Below are positions 50,626-58,404 of a stretch of 64,000 nucleotides of DNA, piece by piece. The position numbers and the translations under genes are program-made. Source of the DNA: Kazachstania africana CBS 2517 (lineage: Eukaryota; Ascomycota; Saccharomycetes; Saccharomycetales; Saccharomycetaceae); NCBI RefSeq assembly GCF_000304475.1, contig NC_018944.1:186001-250000 (forward strand). The letters are read 5' to 3'. The notes beneath the pieces were generated by a model that searched no databases, was not told where the DNA came from, and saw only the letters and a list, made by a program, of their open reading frames with translations. Numbering within the stretch: position 1 is the stretch's first letter; every line of letters starts with the position of its first letter.

Positions 50626-51345
50626 CTATGAAGTAACCTGTCTAACTATAATGACTTCATGATCAAGATCGATGGAGCCAGTTAACGGTGTCAAAGGTTC
50701 ATTGACATCTGAACTTGATGACTCTTTGTCACCGTCATCATCTTCGTCGCCAGCATAATTATCATCTTCGTCGTCGTCGTCATCAGTGTAATTATAAAAG
50801 ATAGAAGAAGTGTCACTGTCAAGCGATTTCATTATTGTAGCGGCGTCAAGGTAGGAAAAATGACTTTCTTCTTGCAATTTCGAGTATATCTTTTTCAATT
50901 CTTCCGTTGTGTAGTCATCAAAACAAGTGCTGTGTCTCGTGGGAAGTAAGGCATCAACTTTCTCGTCATCCTTGAAATGTAATATTGTGAATTTTTCCTT
51001 TTGACTTAGACAAGATATGGGATCTCTTATGTTGGAAATGCATTTGAAATCTGACATCACTGCATCCCAATTTTCAACGTTGAACGTTTCAGTTTCCTCT
51101 ATTTCCAATTTTACGTCGAGATCGCTCCTATTTTTTCTTTTTAACTTCCTCTTGATTAAACTTGATATACTGTGTGTACGTTTTCTACCCTTATTCATTC
51201 TATTATTCAATTTGTGTCTGAGGCTGCGTGTTGTTTCTAAGAATGCAGAACTTTCGTGTGTATCGCGTGAGGTATCCACTTCTGGCAAGTGTTCCTCGAT
51301 ACCTTGATAGGTAACTTCATTTTCAGCAGAAACAGTGGATGCCAT
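50626..51345 (-). CDS. Unrecognised protein, basic-acidic, between SES1 and RPS11
   Basis: I do not recognise this 239-residue protein. Residues about 42-76 form a basic cluster (LRHKLNNRMNKGRKRTHSIS, then LIKRKLKRKNRSD), a likely nuclear signal. The middle (about 92-165: ENWDAVMSDFKCISNIRDP, KFTILHFKDDEKVDALLP, TTEELKKIYSKLQEES) has a folded look. The segment 178-215 is an Asp/Glu-rich run. It has an ordinary start, is convergent with SES1 and divergent from RPS11 across 896 bases. S. cerevisiae has no verified gene here (only dubious YDR024W on the other strand). Its codon use shows no sign of foreign origin. It could be an ancestral gene lost in S. cerevisiae or a very diverged relative of a WGD-sister gene such as GIP1. 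Confidence 0.75.
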   Translation of the reverse strand: MASTVSAENEVTYQGIEEHLPEVDTSRDTHESSAFLETTRSLRHKLNNRMNKGRKRTHSISSLIKRKLKRKNRSDLDVKLEIEETETFNVENWDAVMSDFKCISNIRDPISCLSQKEKFTILHFKDDEKVDALLPTRHSTCFDDYTTEELKKIYSKLQEESHFSYLDAATIMKSLDSDTSSIFYNYTDDDDDEDDNYAGDEDDDGDKESSSSDVNEPLTPLTGSIDLDHEVIIVRQVTS

Positions 51346-52241
51346 TAGTGATTTGTTATTAATTGGTGCTGTTCTAATAGCTGGGAAATTTTAAAACTTT
51401 TGCTGCATCTTCTATTAGAGACGCTGTCGTTTTTCGCATCACGACGCAGACCACACAGGAAACCACAAAACATTAAAATAGTGGACACACTTGAATTATG
51501 CTATACGCTACATATCTATATATATTAAACAACACTATAATGGAAGCACTCAAGGTCAAAAGACGTATCATCACGTCCATATCCAGGGCAAGTAAGCACC
51601 AATTCTCAGATAGATCGAGTGCCTTTCTTTGCAAGTATGAATTAAGAAGATATAGTAGTCCAGACGACTGAACAAACATAGTCTTGCACCACAGACATGA
51701 GACTATGAACTTGACGTGCCACTCACTAGTGTTACAAACAAGAAATCTTCATTCATTCAATGATTGCGTCAGAAGTCACGTTTTTATTTTACCGTCCATT
51801 TCTGTTTGACTGCTCGTTTCTCGTTCCATCCGTACATCCAACACATCCGGACCTCCGCTATTCAAAAGTTCAGAAAAATTTCAAGCTTCGTGTTTTGCGT
51901 CCCTCTCCGTTGCAAAAACAGTTATGGAGGCCCGCACGCAAAAAAAATCGATCTGGGTCTCTCCATTCGAAAGTTTCAGGCGGACCTCCGCAGCTTTTCC
52001 AGACAGAACGCATTGCCCTCCTCGGCAGAGTTGCCGTGCTGGGCCCTGTCTAAGATTTGTTTCACGAGGCGAGATTCTCTCAACAAGGCAACTGACGGGT
52101 GGCCTTCTCATCAATGCACAATCACTGTGTTATGGTCAATTCTGAAAATTAATTTTGAAAAATCATAGTATTAAGAAGTGTAAGGTTTTAAACACAGGTC
52201 TTATTATTAGCGTGTAATACAGAAGCTAGGAACTAGTAAAG
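51346..52241. other. RPS11 upstream region
   Basis: This 896-base divergent spacer contains the Rap1-like pair at 51826-51853. Frames at 51760-52168 (97, 134 and 73 codons, plus one of 77 on the minus strand) overlap each other in a G+C-richer patch and are not supported as genes. No RNA gene was recognised. Confidence 0.5.
51826..51853. promoter_or_regulatory. Tandem Rap1-type sites upstream of RPS11
   Basis: CCATCCGTACATCC (51826-51839) is a good match to the Rap1 motif of ribosomal-protein genes, and ACACATCCGGACC (51841-51853) is a second, weaker one in the same orientation. They lie about 390-415 bases before the RPS11 ATG. Closely spaced tandem Rap1 sites are typical of such promoters. 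Confidence 0.6.
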
Positions 52242-53010
52242 ATGTCTACTGAATTAACTGTTCAATCTGAAAGAGCTTTCCAAAAGGTATGATATACAGC
52301 ATTACAATACAAAAGAGGTGAAACTTTAGATGGAAACAAAGATGATAATCGAAACCACTGCTCTGATAGCTTTAAAAAGAATAATCAAATCAACTATCCC
52401 ACAAATAAGCACAAGGTACTGAAAACACACTGTAGATACTGAGATAGAGTGGATGCATCGCCAATATTTTTTTTGAATATTTTGATAGTTTTATCTTCGA
52501 AAGTTTGCCAACTTAACCAAGTACTTTTAACAACAGAGATACTAACATTTCTTATTATCATTATTATTATTATTATTATTATAGCAACCACACATTTTCA
52601 CTAACCCAAAGTTCAAGACCACCAAGAGAACTAAGAGATGGTATAAGAACATCGGTTTAGGTTTCAAGACCCCAAAGACCGCTATTGAAGGTTCTTACAT
52701 TGACAAGAAGTGTCCATTCGTTGGTTCCGTCTCCATCCGTGGTAAGATCTTAACTGGTACCGTTGTTTCCACCAAGATGCACCGTACTATTGTCATCAGA
52801 AGAGACTACTTACACTACGTTCCAAAGTACAACAGATACGAAAAGAGACACAAGAACGTCCCAGTCCACGTCTCCCCAGCTTTCCGTGTCCAAGTCGGTG
52901 ACATTGTTACTGCTGGTCAATGTAGACCAATCTCCAAGACTGTTAGATTCAACGTCGTCAAGGTCTCTCCAGCTGCTGGTAAGGCTAACAAGCAATTCTC
53001 CAAGTTCTAA
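52242..53010 (+). CDS. RPS11: 40S ribosomal protein S11 (uS17), two exons
   Basis: Exon 1 is 52242-52286 (15 codons, [15 protein letters not shown]) and exon 2 is 52585-53010. The spliced protein has 156 residues, the same as yeast Rps11. Exon 2 continues [20 protein letters not shown] and includes [20 protein letters not shown] and [14 protein letters not shown], near-identical to the family. S11 is an early-binding small-subunit protein on the 5' domain of 18S rRNA. Leucine is mostly TTA. The neighbours SES1 and REB1 keep the YDR023W-RPS11A-YDR026C order. Confidence 0.97.
52287..52584 (+). other. RPS11 spliceosomal intron
   Basis: The 298-base intron starts GTATGA (52287-52292), one base off the GTATGT consensus. 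It has a perfect TACTAAC branch site (52550-52556) and a 3' splice site TATTATAG at 52577-52584. Between branch site and splice site runs a TTA/ATT microsatellite containing no AG before the true one. Confidence 0.95.
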
Positions 53011-53352
53011 GAACTTTTAAACAAATAGCCTATTTATCTGTTTAATATTATTTTAGAATCAATGAAATTGTTTAAAAACCATTTATAATTTTTGTATAAT
53101 GTATTTTTGAAAATATAAATTCAATCTCTCAATTTATTTAAACTCTTGCTTTGCCTTTTTCTATTTGAAAGTGCAAGAGTTATTATTGCTCTGCAATGTA
53201 ACATACACCCTTACGTTCGTTCTTGATAAATTACAAATACATTATAAGAAAAACGTATATATACAAATATAAAAACAACTATTCTACATGAGAATATAAT
53301 TCGACATAGTTAAAACCTTCGACGAAATTAATCAACAGACTAAAACTCTTAT
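53011..53352. other. Convergent RPS11/REB1 3' region
   Basis: This 342-base spacer lies between two converging genes. It is A+T-rich, with several TATATA-type runs suited to 3'-end formation, and contains no recognisable gene. Confidence 0.4.
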
Positions 53353-55194
53353 TCAGTTTACTTTCTCAAGTGATACAGGTATTTGATTATCTAGGAGTGA
53401 CAATAATTCCTTAGATATTTCATTGATATTTTTTTCTTTATACTGTTTGATCATGCTTCTCAATTTCTCGTACGTCAATTTCAGTTCTAACCCAGTCCAA
53501 GTGGAGTCTGTTTTTAATGCAGCCAATTCATCCCAGTCAACTTGAGAATCTTCTGTAAAACCTAAATCTCTCAATTTCTCCAGAATCCATCTTTTATCCA
53601 TATCAGATATGCTTTGAATTTTTTGCAACGCCTGCTTTTTAACAAGTTTATTCCATTTATAACGACATTGAATACGTGACCTGCTACCACCCATACGTTC
53701 ACTAACGACTGTCCAATTGATAATATCTTTAAAACTTGGTTTGCCAGTTACTCTTCTACCTTTTGGACCTCTATTCAGTATATGCTCATTATTATGATCT
53801 TCCTCTGTAAGAGCACCATTTTGTCTCCTCTCATGATAGCGTTGACCTTCTTCTAATAATTCGCCTATGACGTTTTTCAATAATTCTTCTTCTTCTTCAG
53901 ACCATTTATTTGAAGCTCTGTTGGTACCACACTTGATATAATTTCTCCAACGATCTCTACAATCTTCAGGCATTCTTCCTAAAATTTTACCAATTTCAGA
54001 CCATTGCCCCTCTTTTGTTATACATAATTTCGCCAATTCATCATCTTCCTTAGGAGTCCATTTACCACGTTGCTCAAAGATATGGTATCTTCTACGGACA
54101 TGCTTATAAATTGACGACCTCGTTCTATAAGGTAACACTTTGCAAATATTTATCCAGAAATCATCCTTACGACGACCATTAGTCCAAATTCTTTCACATG
54201 TTTGTTGCCTGTCATATTTCTTGATCTTACTGTACTCTTCAATGAAATTGTCTAGCGCCGCCTCTTCTTGCGCATCAAAAGCTTTACCACTGCTTTGTGT
54301 AGTTGCACTTATTAATTCTGAAGCCTTCGATGCGGCATTTTGTAGTAATTGATTATCATTATCTGTCTTTAATGATACTTCGGAAATGGACGACACACCT
54401 CTCGGCAAAACGTCAGCATATTGTTTAGCCAAACTTTGTTGTTTTGCCAATTCTGCATAATCCTTAGCTGCAACGTCTTCTACACTTACAGCGATACCAT
54501 CTCCTCTATCTTCACCTTCTGGCGCCTTTTCTTTATTTTTTTCCTTGTCAGTGATGATAGACTCGTCTTTAGTTTGTGCTTCATTCGCCTTAGTGGCCTC
54601 CTCTTCTTCAGTATTCAAATATTGTTGAAAATCAGGATGCTGAGCAATAGAATCAGTATCTATAATGGCTTTACGAACCAACTGAGACTGGTTTGAAGCA
54701 TCCCCAGTTTCGGATTCATCATCTAGAGTAGCTAATTCTGGATCCACAGCTAATTGCAATTTCTCCATTTTCTTCTTACTCTTTCTCTGCTTTGATTTTT
54801 GTTTCTTTTTCTTAGATGATATTTCATCATCACTCGAAGCCTCACCAAGCTTATAAGGTCTCTTTGACTTTCTACCAAGCGCGTAAGCAGCTGCCACTGC
54901 TGCCATTGCCACCGATTCAGAATCATTATGTGCCGCTCTTGAGTCCACATGAGGGAGATCCTCTTCCTCGTGTCTCAAATACCAGCTCATATCGGCAGAA
55001 TTATCATCATTAGCGTTCGAATTAGCCACATTTTGCCTGTGTTCTTTATCTTCATCTTCATCTTCATCACGATTTTGGAACTCATCACGAACATACTTGA
55101 AAACTGCCTCTTCCACAGTTTCAGCATCATGCTGATGACTCAAATCAGCAGCATTATCCTTAACCTCCTTAGATTTATCAGTGTCAGACGCCAT
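53353..55194 (-). CDS. REB1: Myb-type general regulatory factor Reb1
   Basis: The 613-residue protein matches yeast Reb1 (810) in its conserved parts: MAAVAAAYALGRKSKRP (about 93-109), IIDTDSIAQHPDFQQYLN (about 173-190) and the long Myb-like DNA-binding region from about 310 to 570 (RRRYHIFEQRGKWTPKEDDE, GRMPEDCRDRWRNYIKCGTN, NWTVVSERMGGSRSRIQCRY, LRDLGFTEDSQVDWDEL). Reb1 binds TTACCCG, keeps promoters free of nucleosomes and blocks Pol I and Pol II read-through. The insert between the two Myb halves is much shorter than in S. cerevisiae. Its WGD sister NSI1 (YDR026C) holds this place in S. cerevisiae, but the sequence resembles Reb1 more. A Reb1 site lies in its own promoter. Confidence 0.88.
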   Translation of the reverse strand: MASDTDKSKEVKDNAADLSHQHDAETVEEAVFKYVRDEFQNRDEDEDEDKEHRQNVANSNANDDNSADMSWYLRHEEEDLPHVDSRAAHNDSESVAMAAVAAAYALGRKSKRPYKLGEASSDDEISSKKKKQKSKQRKSKKKMEKLQLAVDPELATLDDESETGDASNQSQLVRKAIIDTDSIAQHPDFQQYLNTEEEEATKANEAQTKDESIITDKEKNKEKAPEGEDRGDGIAVSVEDVAAKDYAELAKQQSLAKQYADVLPRGVSSISEVSLKTDNDNQLLQNAASKASELISATTQSSGKAFDAQEEAALDNFIEEYSKIKKYDRQQTCERIWTNGRRKDDFWINICKVLPYRTRSSIYKHVRRRYHIFEQRGKWTPKEDDELAKLCITKEGQWSEIGKILGRMPEDCRDRWRNYIKCGTNRASNKWSEEEEELLKNVIGELLEEGQRYHERRQNGALTEEDHNNEHILNRGPKGRRVTGKPSFKDIINWTVVSERMGGSRSRIQCRYKWNKLVKKQALQKIQSISDMDKRWILEKLRDLGFTEDSQVDWDELAALKTDSTWTGLELKLTYEKLRSMIKQYKEKNINEISKELLSLLDNQIPVSLEKVN

Positions 55195-55704
55195 TTATAA
55201 AAATACAACCTTAAATTTTGTTTACCAGCTTATTAGTCCCTTCTCTTCAAAAAGATTACAACAATTCGTTTCTCCTTTGAAGCTATACTAGTCCAAAACT
55301 AACTATGAATATTCACTGATCTAACGTAGTATCAAATACCAACTATATTTATTGACACTTCGATGCTCAGTTACCTGGACTTTAACCTGTCTTTTGAATT
55401 TATGTAATTCAGGGTAATAATCTACTAAAAACTTGTTTATAATTTTACAGATCTTCCTCTTCTTTTTTAATTTCTGGATGCGAAAAAAAAAATTTGATGC
55501 AGCTTAAAAAGGAATATCGTTATCAACGATACGAACCGGGTAACATTACATATAACAGTGAACCCGCATCACTTACTCCACATGTTGTAGTCTATCTATC
55601 GATCTATGTATGTGAGCGGACGCCATACGGTTGTCTGATGCTTTGTATTCATTATATACATGTTTAGATACCGAGAACGAAATGGTGCCTTCCAGTTTTC
55701 TTCA
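55195..55704. other. REB1 promoter and VPS54 3' region
   Basis: This 510-base spacer carries the REB1 promoter (minus strand). CCGGGTAA at 55536-55543 is a Reb1 site about 345 bases before the REB1 ATG. An A-run lies at 55483-55491. No gene was seen. Confidence 0.55.
55536..55543 (-). promoter_or_regulatory. Reb1 site upstream of REB1
   Basis: CCGGGTAA on the plus strand is TTACCCGG on the minus strand, an exact Reb1 core with a favoured flanking G. It lies upstream of REB1 itself, as expected for the autoregulation known in S. cerevisiae, and could also block read-through from VPS54. Confidence 0.6.
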
Positions 55705-58227
55705 TTAGACTGGGGGAGGTGGTGCGTGTGCCTGGTAGATTCTCTCGGAGGAAGAACGATACTGTTTCAATAAAGTGGCATAGTTTGCAGGGTCGTATGG
55801 TTCAAAATCTCTAGTGGAGTTTGCCAATCTTTGGAAGAACCTCTGCACTATCCCAATGATCTCTGCAAGACAGTCCATGGTTTCTGTCATGACTGACAAA
55901 TTCTTATTCGTCTTCATAATATTAGTGGTTCCAGGCTCACATATGGAGGACATGGCATAGTTATTGAAATTTTTCAATACATTATAGCAGAGTTTCTCAA
56001 AATATGCTAGGTACAAAGGTGGCAGATTCGTAGCCATGATAAGCAATTCTCTGATTATATCAATTGCGGTCAATAGAGAATCACTTGCTACAAAAGTTTT
56101 ATCACCAACAACAATAGATTTCCTGTTACCTGCTGGCTTTTCAACACCACTTTCGTCTTCTTCTTTCTCAGCCGTCAATTCTGACATATTCGTCCATGAA
56201 ATTGGATCGATATCTACACATATTACAATATCATTAACTCTCTTTTGGAAAAACGGACTCACAATAAATGGCACCCAATTTTCAAGTTCAATCTTCTTTT
56301 GAATCAATCTTATATTCTTCGGATCGCAACTGGAAATGTAATGTTTGATCTGAGATGTAAGTACATCACTCAAATATTTCGTTAAAAATTCACCACTAAG
56401 AGATTCACAATACTGTATAAATAGCACCACAATGGAAAACAGTTTTAAGAAATACTCTGCACTTAAAGTAGATGTTATCTCTCTTCTTACAGCAATGATT
56501 TTACCCATACGTAATTGTACAATCCTCATCGTTTCATTAATTCCCACTCTTATATCTAGTTGTGTCAACATATTATGATAGTTTTCAGCTGTATCCTCAT
56601 CATCACCCTTTGAAGACACTTCTTTGAGTGCAATATCCAGTAACTTTTTTTGGTGAACATTTAATCTCTTTAATGCTACACTCAAATGTGTAAAAATATT
56701 AACCAACATTTCTTGAAATTCTGCCGGCGTCTGTTCTCTGATTAATTTTGAAAGCTTTGTACCACTTGAAACAGGCTGTGGTGTTGAAGATTTCCCTGAG
56801 ATACTCTCCGTACTGGCGGAGGCAGGTACTTCCACAGGAATACTTTCATGGGGTAAATATTTCTTTATTATGGCTTTCAAAGCAACCACAATTTTTTCCT
56901 GATAGAAGCTAAATGCACTCACCAGCTCTTCACAGTTATTCAATTTTTTTATTAATTCAGTTATCTTGTCTTCCAATTCACGGTCAAAATTTTGTATCAA
57001 TTTTTTCTTGTCTGCACTATACCCGTTTTGTAATTCATCCAATGCCTCGTTAATATCTATATTTTTATAGCTGTTTCGTAAGTCATCAAGCAATATCTCG
57101 GATAATTGTAAGGAATAGTTACCACCAATCTCTATTTTCATGTTGGTTAAGAATTCCCGTGTCTCTACCAAAGCGGGTACAGTTCTCAGGTTTGCTAACC
57201 TGTAAGGCCACGATTTAGTCCATTTCTGCACTAAAGTATCATCAGAATCATCACCTCTTATCAGTAAATCAATAGATTTGATCATTTGTAGACAAAGGTC
57301 TAGCTTATCCTGGGCATAGTTTTCTTTACATTCTTCAACTTTTTCTAAAACTAGTTTAACTTGCAACAAACCCTGTTCTAATTTCTCTACATTTTTGCGT
57401 TTCAATAACTTCTTGATATTCTCAATCTTCCTTTGTATCGTTTCATCATCAATTGTATGAATTATTTTTGAGAATTCATCTAATTCTTCCATTGTCAAGG
57501 AAATTTTGGATTGAATACTGTCTACTTCACTTAATGCCTGAAAAAACTTATGGGATGATTTTGATATTTCTTTCACTAATAGTAGCTCCACTGAATCAAG
57601 GTAGTCATTTAATTTATCCTTTAAATCAATAAAACCATCATCCCTTTCCCTTCTTGTAGCATCCTCATCACCTGCCATCAAGGTTAAATCCAAGTTGAAC
57701 CCATCAATCACTTTTTTGAAAGTTCTTTCATTATCCAATTGGAACACTTTGTCAAAATAAAAGTCAGGAACCTGTTTAATTAACTCAGAGTCATTTCCCT
57801 CTTCCGCATTGTTCAATTGCCTCATTTGCTCCACTCTTTTCAAATCTACTCTACTTGAAAATATTGCTACTTCATCCTTAACATCTTTGACGTAGTTCTG
57901 CAACTTATCTTCCCAGTTATCAGCAACTTCATTCCTACTTAATGTAACCAAAGGTATATCTAGTGCTGTAGGTGATCGTAGCCAATTCTTATTTCTTGTA
58001 TTCATTATCACCTCGAAGATGGAATTGTTGCCCAATGGAGAGTAGTTCATGGATCCTGATTTAGAATTCATTGAGAATCCAAATCTATGGTTCGTTGTAG
58101 TAGTTGTGGTCGTTGTGGTTCCTATACTGAGTACGGACTCAAAACTCCGCCTTATGTTGCCTTCTGGAATAGTAGGTGTGGAACCATCATCAAGTTTAAT
58201 CTCTGGCACTTGTTGAGACGAAAACAT
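55705..58227 (-). CDS. VPS54: GARP complex subunit Vps54
   Basis: From the first ATG (58227) the protein has 840 residues (yeast 889). GARP (Vps51-54) tethers endosome-derived vesicles at the trans-Golgi. The protein is mostly helical: coiled-coil segments at about 185-340 (ITELIKKL-type heptads), then the conserved C-terminal Vps54-like domain (about 560-835), which contains ISSCDPKNIRLIQKKIELENW and TNLPPLYLAYFEKLCYNVLK. An N-terminal Thr run (ten codons of ACA/ACG/ACT type, about 40-49) is a low-complexity tract. Position between REB1 and REG1 matches YDR027C. Confidence 0.93.
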   Translation of the reverse strand: MFSSQQVPEIKLDDGSTPTIPEGNIRRSFESVLSIGTTTTTTTTTNHRFGFSMNSKSGSMNYSPLGNNSIFEVIMNTRNKNWLRSPTALDIPLVTLSRNEVADNWEDKLQNYVKDVKDEVAIFSSRVDLKRVEQMRQLNNAEEGNDSELIKQVPDFYFDKVFQLDNERTFKKVIDGFNLDLTLMAGDEDATRRERDDGFIDLKDKLNDYLDSVELLLVKEISKSSHKFFQALSEVDSIQSKISLTMEELDEFSKIIHTIDDETIQRKIENIKKLLKRKNVEKLEQGLLQVKLVLEKVEECKENYAQDKLDLCLQMIKSIDLLIRGDDSDDTLVQKWTKSWPYRLANLRTVPALVETREFLTNMKIEIGGNYSLQLSEILLDDLRNSYKNIDINEALDELQNGYSADKKKLIQNFDRELEDKITELIKKLNNCEELVSAFSFYQEKIVVALKAIIKKYLPHESIPVEVPASASTESISGKSSTPQPVSSGTKLSKLIREQTPAEFQEMLVNIFTHLSVALKRLNVHQKKLLDIALKEVSSKGDDEDTAENYHNMLTQLDIRVGINETMRIVQLRMGKIIAVRREITSTLSAEYFLKLFSIVVLFIQYCESLSGEFLTKYLSDVLTSQIKHYISSCDPKNIRLIQKKIELENWVPFIVSPFFQKRVNDIVICVDIDPISWTNMSELTAEKEEDESGVEKPAGNRKSIVVGDKTFVASDSLLTAIDIIRELLIMATNLPPLYLAYFEKLCYNVLKNFNNYAMSSICEPGTTNIMKTNKNLSVMTETMDCLAEIIGIVQRFFQRLANSTRDFEPYDPANYATLLKQYRSSSERIYQAHAPPPPV

Positions 58228-58404
58228 GCCCAAAACAGAGTGCTTTCAAGCTAACTTTTTTTGCTGTATTCATCTTTATATCAAATCGACTTTTTTAAGT
58301 TCAATAAAAGATGGCGATGCTGCTATAAAAAAAACCAATGCAAACAAAAAGACGAAATGTAAAAAGGATGATAAATATATACTAGATTATTTTGAATTGC
58401 CTAA

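Noticed and set aside
51760..52168. Overlapping frames of 73-134 codons upstream of RPS11
   Set aside because: They share one promoter-rich, G+C-richer patch on both strands, overlap one another, and the longest starts with TTG.
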